Of a DNA stretch of 64,000 nucleotides, positions 16,022 through 24,628 are shown piece by piece. The notes beneath the pieces are model-generated. The model worked only from the letters and a program-made list of their open reading frames with translations. It was not told the origin of the DNA and did no database searches. How positions within the stretch are numbered: position 1 is the first letter of the stretch; each line of letters starts with the position of its first letter. The stretch is from CAZAMB01 sp964486335 (GTDB lineage: Bacteria; Planctomycetota; Phycisphaerae; UBA1845): assembly GCA_964486335.1 (NCBI GenBank), contig CAZAMB010000002.1, positions 186,001 through 250,000 of the forward strand. Direction: 5' to 3'. A program made the translations under genes and the position numbers.

Positions 16022-16138
16022 TTACGCAAACGGCCACGCCGCGTCGTGCTCAAGCTGCACGAACCCGCCGTACCCATACCGTTCGGCCAGGTCCGGCCAC
16101 CGCTCCGGCAGCATGTGCGTGTGCAGGTCGATTTTCAT
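16022..16138 (-). pseudogene. 5' remnant of a second ACMSD gene
   Basis: 38 codons then TAA. Begins KIDLHTHMLPERWPDLAERY like the intact gene at 13194-14189; the first 20 codons differ by one base. After codon 30 similarity stops and the frame closes (HDAAWPFA). All catalytic residues after HTH are missing. It marks the right end of the accessory patch that separates it from the intact copy. Confidence 0.85.
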
Positions 16139-16333
16139 ATTCACAGGAGCTTATATTGCATGACGCCTTGCGGCCAGCGCGCGTGCTTGCTTTCTGCTCG
16201 GAATATTCTCGGTATCGATGAGGATTCGGGAGGTCAAACCGCCTGGAAGGCCGACTTCGTAATGCTTTGTTGTTCGATGGCAAAGGCCCGATGTAACTTG
16301 TCATTCGGGCGCAACAGGAGTAAAGACGCTACT

Positions 16334-18166
16334 GTGAAACCAACGTCGTCCCAAATGGCAGCGGTTGCCGTCTTTGATTTACGTTCGCTGGCACGCTGGT
16401 TCGCTCTCTGCGCGACAACCGGAATTTTGGCCGGACTGGTTGCGGCCTTGTTTGTCGCCGGCGTCGAAGCTCTTCAATACCTGACGCTCGAGCAACTGGT
16501 CGGCGTCCAGCTCCTGCATACTCACGAATCCGGGTCATTGGAGTCTGCTTCCGATTCGTTGCTACCCAGGTGGTTGCTACCGCTGATCCCTGCCACCGCG
16601 GGTCTGCTCGTGGGATGGCTGGCCGTCCGCTTGTCGCCCGACATTTTCGGCGGCGGGACGGACAACGTGCTGTTTGCCTACCACCAGCGCCGCGGCGACA
16701 TTCCTCTGAAGGTCACGATCGGCAAATGGGTCGCGTCGGCGCTCACGCTCGGCATGGGAGGTTCGGCGGGTCGTGAGGGCCCGATGACCTTCGTGGGTGG
16801 CGGAATCGGATCGGCCATTGCCCGGTTCTTTCGGCTTGGCGACCGCGAGCGTCGACTGCTCCTCCTTGCCGGCGCTGGCGCGGGCGTCGGCGCGGTGTTT
16901 CGCGTTCCGCTGGGCTCGGCGATCTTCGCCATCGAAGTGCTGTATCGCGATGGGTTTGAAGAGGAAGGCGTTTTCCCCTGCCTGATATCATCCGTCTCGG
17001 CCTATGCGGCGTTCATCGCGATTCACGGCACGGGACAGATGTTCGCGTTGCCGCCGTTTCCCGAATTGATGCTGACTTCCCTGCCTTTGTATGCCCTGGT
17101 GGGTTTGGCGGTGGTGCCTGCCGGCTATCTCTTTACCTGGGCGCTTCAGATTGTGCCCGGCGCTTTCACGCGATTGAAAGTCAAATCGTGGTTTCAGCCA
17201 TGTCTCGGCGGCCTGCTCGTCGGTTGCATGGGGCTAATGCACACGGAATTACTGGGAATCGGTTACGGCTGGGTGCAATCGGTGCTTCGACCTGTCAGTG
17301 AGGCGCCGGCGTCATTGAAATTGGCTGGTGGTTTCGTCATTTACGCGCTCGTCAAGATCATCGCCACCAGCGTGACCGTCGGATCGGGCATGTCCGGTGG
17401 AACGTTTGCGCCCTCCGTCGTAGCCGGCGGATTTGTCGGCGGTGCGGTCGGCCAGGCGCTGAACCTTCTCGCGCCGACGCTTGCTCCGGAACCGGCGGCC
17501 TTCGCCCTTGTGGGGATGGGCGCTTTTCTGGGGGGTGTTGCCCACGCCCCACTGGCGGGCGTCATCATCGTTTGCGAATTGGCGGGCAACTATGATCTAC
17601 TTGTTCCGCTGATGGCGGCCGTTGGCGTTGCGTATCTGCTGCTGCGGCGTACGTCCCTCTATCCCGAACAAGTACAGTCGATTGCAGCGTCGCCGGCACG
17701 GGCGGGCGGCGTGGCGCTCGACGCGCTTGGGACGCTTCGCGTGCGTGACCTCGGCAAGCTCCGCCCCGCGACCGAGCCCGTGGACGCTCGCACGCCGCTA
17801 AGTCGGCTGATTACGTTGCTGGCGGAGCGGCGCGCGACAATCATTCCCGTGGCCGACGAGCAAGGTCGTGTTCGTGAGATGGTGACGCTGATGACTCTCC
17901 GATCAATTCTGGACAACACGAGTCTTTGGCAGCATCTGATCGTGGCCGATGCCGCCGAACCATTGATCCAGGTCGGCGCGGACGAATCGCTTCAGCGCGT
18001 CTTTGAGCTTCAAGCCCGCACCGGAAGCGAGGAACTATTCGTGGTGGATGGTGCGGGCGAGATTGTCGGCATGGTCGGACACGAGGATATTGCTCGCCTG
18101 ACGCTCCAGGAGGCGATTCGCCGGCAAGCGGAAGGTCATTTCCCCACGCGAAAGCGAAACCGATGA
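16334..18166 (+). CDS. ClC-family chloride channel/antiporter with CBS pair
   Basis: 610 aa from the GTG at 16334; the frame is open further upstream and the ATG at 16355 is an alternative. About ten or more membrane helices. Signature segments: GGSAGREGPMT near residue 145 (GxEGP family motif) and GSGMSGGTFAPSVVAGG near 351 (selectivity filter region). Residues about 470-605 form two CBS domains (RVRDLGKLRP onward, LQRVFELQARTGSEELFVVD), which usually bind adenine nucleotides and gate transport. The ion and direction cannot be read directly. No coupled genes; the upstream region overlaps the ACMSD remnant on the other strand. Confidence 0.92.
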   Translation: MKPTSSQMAAVAVFDLRSLARWFALCATTGILAGLVAALFVAGVEALQYLTLEQLVGVQLLHTHESGSLESASDSLLPRWLLPLIPATAGLLVGWLAVRLSPDIFGGGTDNVLFAYHQRRGDIPLKVTIGKWVASALTLGMGGSAGREGPMTFVGGGIGSAIARFFRLGDRERRLLLLAGAGAGVGAVFRVPLGSAIFAIEVLYRDGFEEEGVFPCLISSVSAYAAFIAIHGTGQMFALPPFPELMLTSLPLYALVGLAVVPAGYLFTWALQIVPGAFTRLKVKSWFQPCLGGLLVGCMGLMHTELLGIGYGWVQSVLRPVSEAPASLKLAGGFVIYALVKIIATSVTVGSGMSGGTFAPSVVAGGFVGGAVGQALNLLAPTLAPEPAAFALVGMGAFLGGVAHAPLAGVIIVCELAGNYDLLVPLMAAVGVAYLLLRRTSLYPEQVQSIAASPARAGGVALDALGTLRVRDLGKLRPATEPVDARTPLSRLITLLAERRATIIPVADEQGRVREMVTLMTLRSILDNTSLWQHLIVADAAEPLIQVGADESLQRVFELQARTGSEELFVVDGAGEIVGMVGHEDIARLTLQEAIRRQAEGHFPTRKRNR

Positions 18167-18238
18167 TGCGGCAAGTTCATCGCGTCGCCCGAATCCACTC
18201 GGCATGAGTTTCGCCCTACGGCGATGCACCGCGGACCG

Positions 18239-18481
18239 CTAATCCCTGCTCTCAAACAGGCTTCCCCACTGGCCGAGGATCGAGCCTTCGCCCTTGCCGC
18301 CGCGCGAGGGGATATTGGCGAGGATTCGACCGGCCAGCCGCGTGAACGGTAGCGACTGCACCCACACCGTCCCCGGCCCGCGAAGCGTCGCCAGGAACAA
18401 CCCCTCGCCGCCGAAGAGGCCGGTCAGAATCTTGCGCTGAAACGCGATGCCCACCTGCACGCCGCGCGCGGCGCAGAGCAA
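18239..18481 (-). pseudogene. Partial, internally deleted copy of the AIM24-family gene
   Basis: Almost identical to two separate pieces of the intact gene at 19141-20136: the CAARGVQVGIAFQRKILTGL piece and the C-terminal LFLATLRGPGTVWVQSL to LFESRD piece. They are fused at FGGEG, a motif that occurs twice in the intact protein. The simplest explanation is recombination between the two GGEG-coding stretches, with loss of the DNA between. The N-terminal half is absent. Confidence 0.9.
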
Positions 18482-18505
18482 GTCATCCTACGCGACTTAG
18501 GGGTG

Positions 18506-18994
18506 TCATTCTCCTGCCGTCGCCTTTTCAAACAAGTTGAAAACAAGCGTTCTGACTCCCTCAATATCATCCGACTTTAAGCGCCTCATCACGTCCATGA
18601 TGATCTCACATTCATGATCGCGAAGCTCAGGATTCAATTCAAAAAGTCTCATCAAGTACTTGGTGTCACCAATTACCGATCCGTACTTACTACACTCGAA
18701 CAACGTGCCAAATAGCTTCTGAAGACCTGTACTCGTGGAACCGGCATGTCGGAAATCCGCTGGCGTTTTCCGCAAGCCGCATTTCTCCACTGCGCGCGAA
18801 AAATCAGTCTCCATTTCAACTTCGGAGTCGACGATGCCAAAAAGAAAAACACGAGTTCGCACGCGCCCGCTTTCGACGTCGAACTCCGTGCTTTTCGTCC
18901 CTAACAATTTCAACCAACCTGCAGTGATGAGAAATGTTACAACGATCAGCACAGTAATTAGCGAGCGTTGGATTCGCTTATTGCCTGTCCGCAT
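18506..18994 (-). CDS. Hypothetical membrane-anchored protein
   Basis: 162 aa from the ATG at 18994, preceded by GGGAAGAG 7 nt upstream. One N-terminal membrane helix (SLITVLIVVTFLITAGWLKL) follows a basic start. The rest is a soluble domain, probably facing the periplasm, with a beta segment (SGRVRTRVFLFGIVDSEVEM) and a helical C-terminal half. No family recognised. It lies between the intact AIM24-family gene and its damaged copy, and is lower in GC than either, so it may have come in with the rearrangement. Confidence 0.65.
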   Translation of the reverse strand: MRTGNKRIQRSLITVLIVVTFLITAGWLKLLGTKSTEFDVESGRVRTRVFLFGIVDSEVEMETDFSRAVEKCGLRKTPADFRHAGSTSTGLQKLFGTLFECSKYGSVIGDTKYLMRLFELNPELRDHECEIIMDVMRRLKSDDIEGVRTLVFNLFEKATAGE

Positions 18995-19140
18995 AACGAA
19001 GCTCTTCCCATTCGCACCCCTATCGGACAAATCAACGGTTACCGCCAAGTTTCATTGGTTACTCGCAGCCAATGCAAACTGACAATCGATCGATCAACAA
19101 ATCCATTGCAGGGTGGCGGTTTCAACCGTTTGCCAAGTTC

Positions 19141-20136
19141 CTAATCCCGGCTCTCAAACAGGCTTCCCCACTGCCCGAGGATCGAGCCTTCGCCCTTGCC
19201 GCCGCGCGAGGGGATATTGGCGAGGATTCGACCGGCCAGCCGCGTGAACGGTAGCGACTGCACCCACACCGTCCCCGGCCCGCGAAGCGTCGCCAGGAAC
19301 AACCCCTCGCCGCCGAAGATCGCGTTCTTGATCCCGCTGACCGTCTCAATGTCATATTCCACCGACGGCTGAAGCGCCACGAGACAGCCCGTGTCGAGTC
19401 GAAGCGTCTCGCCGGCCGAAAGCTCGCGACGCTGAATCGTGCCGCCCGCGTGCGCGAAGGCGATCCCGTCGCCGGTCAGACGCTGAAGGATGAACCCTTC
19501 GCCGCCAAAGAGACCGGTCAGAATCTTGCGCTGAAACGCGATGCCGACCTGCACGCCGCGCGCGGCGCAGAGAAACGCATCCTTCTGACAGATGATCTCG
19601 CCGCCGAGTTCGTCGAGGTGTAGCGGGATGATCTTCCCGGGATAGGGCGCCGCGAAAGCCACCTTCTCTCGATTCTGCCCCGTCGCGCCAAACGTCGTGA
19701 GAAAGAGCGACTCGCCGGTGACCACGCGCTTGCCGGCCTCTAGTAGCTTACCGAAAAACCCCTGGTTCTTGCTCGGATCGCCGAAGACCGTCTGCATCTC
19801 GATCCCCTGCGTCATGTACATCATGCCGCCCGCCTCCGCCACCACGACCTCGCCGGGGTCGAGCGTCACCTCGACAAACTGCATGTCGTCGCCGAAGATC
19901 TCAAAGTCGATCTCGTCCGCTCGGCGTCCCGTCGGCGCGCGCGGCGGCGACGCCTTCGACGACGCAGTCATACCCAAGGCCGCGACATGCCGGGCCTCGG
20001 TCCACTCCGCGATCCCCGGTCCCCAGACCAGCGTCGATGCTCCCTCGCCGCTCGCGATCGCCCGGCGAAGTTCATCCTGAGACATCGGTCCGACCGTCTG
20101 CCCGTTTTTCGCGTAATACCACCCGCCGCTTTCCAT
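19141..20136 (-). CDS. GYF_2 plus AIM24 family protein (TIGR00266 type)
   Basis: 331 aa. Residues 1-55 are a GYF_2/DUF4339 domain (WYYAKNGQTVGPMSQDEL and WGPGIAEWTEA). From about residue 75 follows the AIM24/TIGR00266 double-psi-like beta domain with repeated GGEG turns (LTGLFGGEGFIL, NAIFGGEGLFLATLRG) and the LPFTRLAGRI end. The role of the family is not established; bacterial members are cytoplasmic and often joined to GYF_2. The ATG at 20136 opens the GYF_2 domain. A damaged partial copy is at 18239-18481. Confidence 0.9.
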   Translation of the reverse strand: MESGGWYYAKNGQTVGPMSQDELRRAIASGEGASTLVWGPGIAEWTEARHVAALGMTASSKASPPRAPTGRRADEIDFEIFGDDMQFVEVTLDPGEVVVAEAGGMMYMTQGIEMQTVFGDPSKNQGFFGKLLEAGKRVVTGESLFLTTFGATGQNREKVAFAAPYPGKIIPLHLDELGGEIICQKDAFLCAARGVQVGIAFQRKILTGLFGGEGFILQRLTGDGIAFAHAGGTIQRRELSAGETLRLDTGCLVALQPSVEYDIETVSGIKNAIFGGEGLFLATLRGPGTVWVQSLPFTRLAGRILANIPSRGGKGEGSILGQWGSLFESRD

Positions 20137-20202
20137 GATGTTGACTCCTTCAAAACCTGCTGATCTCGACAGGAAAGTTTTCCGCCTGCGTCAAAACGAC
20201 TC

Positions 20203-20299
20203 CTACAAACTAACATCGAACGCGGCCTGCGAACAGTGAGAAGTTAGCTAGAGCATTCTCGGTATCTGTGAAGCGAGCCGCGAGCTTCAGCTCGCGCGG
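20203..20299. repeat. 97-bp direct repeat, copy 1
   Basis: CTACAAACTAACATCGAACG onward to the palindromic core GCTTCAGCTCGCGCGG. The same 97-bp unit recurs at 20373-20469 without gaps and with only scattered differences. It ends with the core of the dispersed repeat family. It lies in the 599-bp gap 20137-20735, which holds no gene I can support. Confidence 0.85.
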
Positions 20300-20368
20300 A
20301 CCCTCGAATGGCTGGAGTATCTTCACGTTTGACAACCCATCGAAAGCCCGTTGTTCGGTTTTGGGATA
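20273..20368. repeat. Dispersed repeat copy R2, left end missing
   Basis: Contains the core GCGAGCCGCGAGCTTCAGCT, the conserved CACGTTTGACAACCCATCGA segment and the right inverted end GGTTTTGGGATA, but not the left TATCCCAAAACC. On the minus strand the frame GYPKTEQR, FDGLSNVK, FEGPRELK, AAR is open. Confidence 0.8.
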
Positions 20369-20372
20369 GCCT

Positions 20373-20469
20373 CTACAAACTATCATCGAACGCTGCCTGC
20401 GAAGAATGAGAAGTTGTCTAGAGCATTCTCGATTTCTGTTAAGCGAGCCGCGAGCTTCAGCTCGCGCGG
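20373..20469. repeat. 97-bp direct repeat, copy 2 (includes core R3)
   Basis: Second copy of the unit at 20203-20299, 170 bp downstream. Its last 27 bases are a short core-only copy (R3) of the dispersed repeat, reading PRELKLAAR on the minus strand. No more of the repeat follows. Confidence 0.85.
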
Positions 20470-20735
20470 CCTTGCGGAAATGTAGGCCGGTCTTCGTCTG
20501 GTCAAACCGCTACGCGAAAACCGCTCTTGCTCTAGGCACAGTTCCATTCATTGCGTCCAACGACGGCACTGAACCATGATGAATCAGCCGGATGTGATTT
20601 GCGTACTACCAGCGAATGGCAAAACAAGCTGGAAGTTCATCCGTAAAGTGACTCAACTACCAATTGCGTGAGGGCGCGAGGAAAGAAACCGTGTTGCGCG
20701 AGCGCGCAAGAAGGCCGGTGGCTCAATCACGGGTT

Positions 20736-21530
20736 CTATTCCGATTCCGGGTGGCTGAGCTCAACCGTGAGGATAAACTCAGGGGAATCATCAACGGGAA
20801 ACACGACTGATAGCCATATCGAGGGATCGCGCCGATGAGACTTGATCATGAGGAAAGCGTCACCGCTGTCCGCATCATAGGCCGAACTGCTTTTGGTGGC
20901 AGCGGTGCCCTGTTCAGCAGCGATGACTGTTTGATAGAGCATCAAAAGGCCGGTCGTATATGTTTCGCTGTCAAATGCCCGATTGACCGCCCGCCATTCA
21001 TCTTCGACGGCCGAGAGAAATGAACGTGGGGGGTGCCCGCGATACCGGGCGATAAGGACAGCTTTTGGAATGGGGGATAGCGAAATAGACCACAGAATCG
21101 AACCATCGGCGATCGGACGCTCAATGGTCGCCCCGCCAAGCAGCGCCTCATAGGTGCCGCGATTGTGGGATGGCGCGGTCACGCCGGAAACAAGCACTGG
21201 TGTCTTCGAAACTAGTTCGATCCCGAGCTGACGAATTGAACGCTCCGAGGCGGCGATCACATGATTCGATAAGACACCTAATACGATCGCGAGCCACTCC
21301 TCGGAATCGACCTGCGTCGTCTGCGTGGCCGCAGTAGTGGATGCTCGCTCAATCGACGTACCTGTGGGTGGCGCTGTCACCATGTCGGCAGCCGACGTCA
21401 AAGGCGACGAAAGTGCGGGCCGGTAAACGGGGGCGCGTCTACCGTGCAGGAAAATACCCATGCCGATCGCGCATGCAACGATGATCAGCATCGGCACTAC
21501 GAAAGGTCTGATTTGTCGAATTCTCTCCAT
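20736..21530 (-). CDS. Hypothetical membrane-anchored protein
   Basis: 264 aa. A single N-terminal membrane helix (FVVPMLIIVACAIGMGIFL) is followed by a Ser/Thr/Ala-rich linker (residues about 35-75) and a soluble domain, likely periplasmic, of mixed alpha/beta type (EEWLAIVLGVLSNHVIAA, LLMLYQTVIAAEQGTAATKS, WLSVVFPVDDSPEFILTVEL). No known family recognised. Divergent from the AMMECR1 gene, with 99 bp between the start codons. Confidence 0.7.
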   Translation of the reverse strand: MERIRQIRPFVVPMLIIVACAIGMGIFLHGRRAPVYRPALSSPLTSAADMVTAPPTGTSIERASTTAATQTTQVDSEEWLAIVLGVLSNHVIAASERSIRQLGIELVSKTPVLVSGVTAPSHNRGTYEALLGGATIERPIADGSILWSISLSPIPKAVLIARYRGHPPRSFLSAVEDEWRAVNRAFDSETYTTGLLMLYQTVIAAEQGTAATKSSSAYDADSGDAFLMIKSHRRDPSIWLSVVFPVDDSPEFILTVELSHPESE

Positions 21531-21629
21531 CGTTTGATATTAGTAAATTCTCCCCGCGAAATACGAACTCGACAACCGGGCGAAAGCACCGAAAATGAAT
21601 CAGTGCTAGGCCGCGTGCTGATAAAGCCG

Positions 21630-22199
21630 ATGGAAACCACCTCCGCACACAAGAATCACATGTTCGCCGTCGTTCGCGATGCCGCGCGACGCGCGCTGGG
21701 CGTGACCACGACCGGTCCGGCCTCGATCGAGCCGATTCCCGGTGAGTTCGACGGGGCGTTTGTCACGTTTTACAAACGCGCCGCGCTTCGCGGGTGCGTC
21801 GGTTCGTTCGAACGGACCCGCGACCTTGCATCGTTGCTTGCCCGCGTAACGGCGGCGACGCTTCGCGACAAGCGCTTCGAGAATAATCCGGTGACCCCCA
21901 CGGAACTTTCATCGCTCGACATCGAAGTGTCCGTACTGACCGATTTTCGAGAAACCCGCGAACCCAAATCATTGATGGTCGGCATTGACGGCGTTCGCGT
22001 TGAAATGGACAACCGGTCGGGATGTTTTCTTCCCAAGGTGGCGACTGATCGGCGATGGTCGGCGGCGGAGTTTCTTTCCAATTGCTGCACGATGAAGGCC
22101 GGTCTTGCCCCGGATGCCTGGCGCGATCCCCGCTGCCGCGTGCAACTGTTCAAGGCTCATGTGTTTCGAGAACCGTTCGACTCCGACGCCGCACACTGA
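21630..22199 (+). CDS. amrA: AMMECR1 domain protein, AmmeMemoRadiSam system protein A
   Basis: 189 aa from the ATG at 21630. The hallmark LRGCVGSFE lies at residues 53-61, followed by the ASLLARVTAATLRDKRF helix and LDIEVSVLTDF strand of the AMMECR1 fold. In many prokaryotes this protein is encoded with a Memo protein (AmrB) and a radical SAM enzyme (AmrS). The radical SAM gene is 2.4 kb away at 24629-25765 on the opposite strand; Memo is not in the window. The reaction of the system is not settled. Confidence 0.9.
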   Translation: METTSAHKNHMFAVVRDAARRALGVTTTGPASIEPIPGEFDGAFVTFYKRAALRGCVGSFERTRDLASLLARVTAATLRDKRFENNPVTPTELSSLDIEVSVLTDFRETREPKSLMVGIDGVRVEMDNRSGCFLPKVATDRRWSAAEFLSNCCTMKAGLAPDAWRDPRCRVQLFKAHVFREPFDSDAAH

Positions 22200-22352
22200 C
22201 TCCCTCCGACGCCTGCCGACTACTCCGCATGGTTTATCGGTCGTCGAGATTCGCTGGGGATTGAACTCTCCGTCGAATCCCGTCGCCGTTTAACACTTGG
22301 GGGCCCGCCTGGGGCAAGCACTTCGTGGCCTACGTGCGCGCCGCGCACGGCA

Positions 22353-22898
22353 TCAAGACCCTTCCTGGAATGGAACGCGCGAGTTTCGACTCGCCATGAG
22401 CGGCCCGGCCACGTCGCGGAAGCGCGTGTGACAGGAATTGCACGTGGCCTCGATGTCGGACAGTGTCCTTCGCATGAGGTTTCGATCACCCGATTGGGCT
22501 GCGCGTTCCAATCGCTGGGCTTGTTCGTAAAGCGTATCCGCCTGCGAGTCGAAACTCCGGCGATCAACCTCAGGGAAGTTCATGTGCGAAACGACGGAGG
22601 AAATTTGTCGGGCGGCGTCCGCGAGCGAGCGTGCGTGCTGAACGGCCTCGGCGAGTCGCTCAGCATCGCTTGGTCGGACGGCGGCCATGTCGCCTTCGAG
22701 TTCCTGCGGCCAATCCCGGTTCGTATTGCTGTTCAGTTCGGCCATCAACGCTCGCAGCCGTTCGTTGTGCACCGCATGCAGATAGACGCCGTCGGTCGAT
22801 GTCTTCGGCCTTCGGTTCGAGTGCGGGCGCGGTTGGCAGGCCAGAAGGGGAATCACCGCGAGACCGACAAGGGCGAGTCGAAAGGCGATACGGTTCAT
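22353..22898 (-). CDS. Cytochrome c-type lipoprotein
   Basis: 181 aa. Lipoprotein signal with lipobox LLAC (Cys21). The mature part is almost wholly alpha-helical and carries a single heme-binding CNSCH near the C-terminus (residues about 153-157), the position found in cytochrome c'/c556-type four-helix bundles. It is therefore predicted to be a membrane-anchored heme protein of the periplasm. It reads divergently from the porin gene; the 22200-22352 stretch after its stop holds nothing clear. Confidence 0.82.
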   Translation of the reverse strand: MNRIAFRLALVGLAVIPLLACQPRPHSNRRPKTSTDGVYLHAVHNERLRALMAELNSNTNRDWPQELEGDMAAVRPSDAERLAEAVQHARSLADAARQISSVVSHMNFPEVDRRSFDSQADTLYEQAQRLERAAQSGDRNLMRRTLSDIEATCNSCHTRFRDVAGPLMASRNSRVPFQEGS

Positions 22899-23046
22899 GT
22901 CAAATGACTCCGCGCGATCCGCCGAATCCGGAGGACTGATCGCCGGTGGGCCGGGGACCGGCCGGCATCCTCCACTCGGTAATATACCGCCATTTCGCGC
23001 GCGAGGCGACGTATCAGGCGATTCCTTTTACAAATCTTGGAACCTC

Positions 23047-24540
23047 ATGGGAGTTCGCTGCGTGGTGAAGACCGCCCTTGAAGAAAAGGGAGGAGTGGCT
23101 GACTGTTTGCACAGCATCCAAAACTTCTCCGCTTCAGCGTTTCGGTACGCCAATTGCAGCCTATTCCTGAAGTTGAGAAACGTCCCGGCCATCGAGTGGA
23201 ACGATCGCGCGCGAGCTCGTCGTAGGATCATCGGCGCGCGGACAGGGGGTATATGCGTGTCCATTTGTTTGATCCTCCTGTGCGCGAGTTTGGCGCAGGG
23301 AAGCCCGCCATCACCGGCGGCAGTTTCGGAATCGAAGAGCGCAACGATTGAAGCCCCGGCCGGGCGTTCGCCCGATCGGCCATTGTCGTTGCATTCGCGA
23401 ACGCTGACCGGCGACTGGGAAGGTCGGCGCGTCGCGCTCGAACGCCGGGGAGTGACCGTCAATGTGTATCTCAACAATCAATTCCATAGCGTGGTCAAGG
23501 GCGGGCTGGACACGAACGGTTCGGGACGAAACTCGGCCTCGATGGATGCGTTCGTGACCGCGGACCTTGGAAAGCTGGGACTGCTCGACGACGCCGATGT
23601 GCTGCTGCACCTGCAATCCAACTGGGGGGCGGGCGTGAATTCGCGGATGGGGGCACTGTATGATGTGAACGACGACGCCGACGGCGACCTGGGCCTGCAC
23701 GTCGCGCAACTCTGGTATCGACAGTGGTTCTGGCAAAGAAAGTTGTCGCTCACGCTGGGCTTTCTGGACTTTCAGACGATCATCGATCGCAACGCCTTTG
23801 CCAACAGTGAAGACAAGCAGTTCTGGAATCAGTCGCTGGACAACAACCCGCTCGTCCCTCTGAACATCGGGTTGGGCGCGTCGGCGACCTTCGCGCCGGT
23901 CAAATGGTGGTCGCTGATCGTCGGCGTCGGCGATGCGCAGTCGGTGTTGTACAAGCCGGGGTTTTCGACGGCCTTCCATGACGAGTCGTGGTTTGTCGCG
24001 TACGTGGAGAACGGATTTCACGTCGCGATTCCGACGCCGCGCGGGCCTTGCGCGGGCAACTATCGCGTGGGCGTGGTGTACGATCCGCGCGTGCGCAATG
24101 TTTTTCCTCGCAGCGAGCGTGACGCAAGGCGCGACGGGCACGATTACGGTGCGTACGTCAGCGGCGATCAAATGATCTTCCGCGAAGGATCGAAGGACGA
24201 ACAGGGGCTCGGCGTGTTCGGGCGGTTCGGGTTTCGCGACGCAGAGACCAACCGCGTGGCGCGCTTCTGGTCGGCCGGACTCATGTATCGCGGGCTGGTT
24301 CCGGGTCGCGATGAAGACGTGCTGGGTTTTGGGTTTTCACTGGCGCGTGGCGGCGAGGAGTATCGCGCGCGGGTAAATCGCGCGTTCGACAATGAATCGG
24401 TGTATGAGCTTTTTTATGCGGTGCAGGTGGCGCCGTGGCTGGTGGTGACGCCGGACGTGCAATATGTGGACAACCCGGGCGCGGCGGGCGCAACGGGTCA
24501 TGCGGTGGCGGCGGGCGTTCGGGTGCGCGTGACCTTTTGA
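23047..24540 (+). CDS. Carbohydrate-selective porin, OprB family
   Basis: The mature part opens with LTGDWEGRRVALERRGVTVN, a standard OprB start, then LQSNWGAGVNSRMGALYDVN, QLWYRQWF and a C-terminal strand ending VRVTF, the terminal aromatic recognised by the outer-membrane insertion machinery. A signal-like segment CVSICLILLCASLAQG precedes it. The exact start is unsure: the frame is open from 22897; I chose the ATG at 23047, while the GTG at 23257, with GGGGGT upstream, would give a very short signal. OprB porins pass sugars through the outer membrane. Confidence 0.85.
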   Translation: MGVRCVVKTALEEKGGVADCLHSIQNFSASAFRYANCSLFLKLRNVPAIEWNDRARARRRIIGARTGGICVSICLILLCASLAQGSPPSPAAVSESKSATIEAPAGRSPDRPLSLHSRTLTGDWEGRRVALERRGVTVNVYLNNQFHSVVKGGLDTNGSGRNSASMDAFVTADLGKLGLLDDADVLLHLQSNWGAGVNSRMGALYDVNDDADGDLGLHVAQLWYRQWFWQRKLSLTLGFLDFQTIIDRNAFANSEDKQFWNQSLDNNPLVPLNIGLGASATFAPVKWWSLIVGVGDAQSVLYKPGFSTAFHDESWFVAYVENGFHVAIPTPRGPCAGNYRVGVVYDPRVRNVFPRSERDARRDGHDYGAYVSGDQMIFREGSKDEQGLGVFGRFGFRDAETNRVARFWSAGLMYRGLVPGRDEDVLGFGFSLARGGEEYRARVNRAFDNESVYELFYAVQVAPWLVVTPDVQYVDNPGAAGATGHAVAAGVRVRVTF

Positions 24541-24576
24541 TGTCGTGAAGCGGTGATATCGTATTTGAATTGACGC

Positions 24577-24609
24577 GAGGTTCCGCGACAACTCAAGTTC
24601 GCGGCTCGC
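24577..24609. repeat. Dispersed repeat core R4, plus orientation
   Basis: GAGGTTCCGCGACAACTCAA followed by GTTCGCGGCTCGC. This is the core of the family in the opposite orientation to R1-R3, reading PRQLKFAAR on the plus strand. It lies between the convergent porin and radical SAM genes. Confidence 0.65.
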
Positions 24610-24628
24610 GGCGCCTGGGCGACAGGTT

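Noticed and set aside
16046..16333. N-terminal extension of the ClC channel
   Set aside because: The frame stays open, but this stretch is antisense to the ACMSD remnant and reads as its shadow; the channel starts at or after 16334.
22220..22352. Possible small gene after the cytochrome-like lipoprotein
   Set aside because: Open frames here are short, lack ribosome sites and carry no recognisable sequence.
23047..23256. Extended N-terminus of the OprB porin as a separate domain
   Set aside because: The residues before the signal-like segment have no domain character; most likely an upstream open stretch or a start that I cannot fix, not an extra domain.
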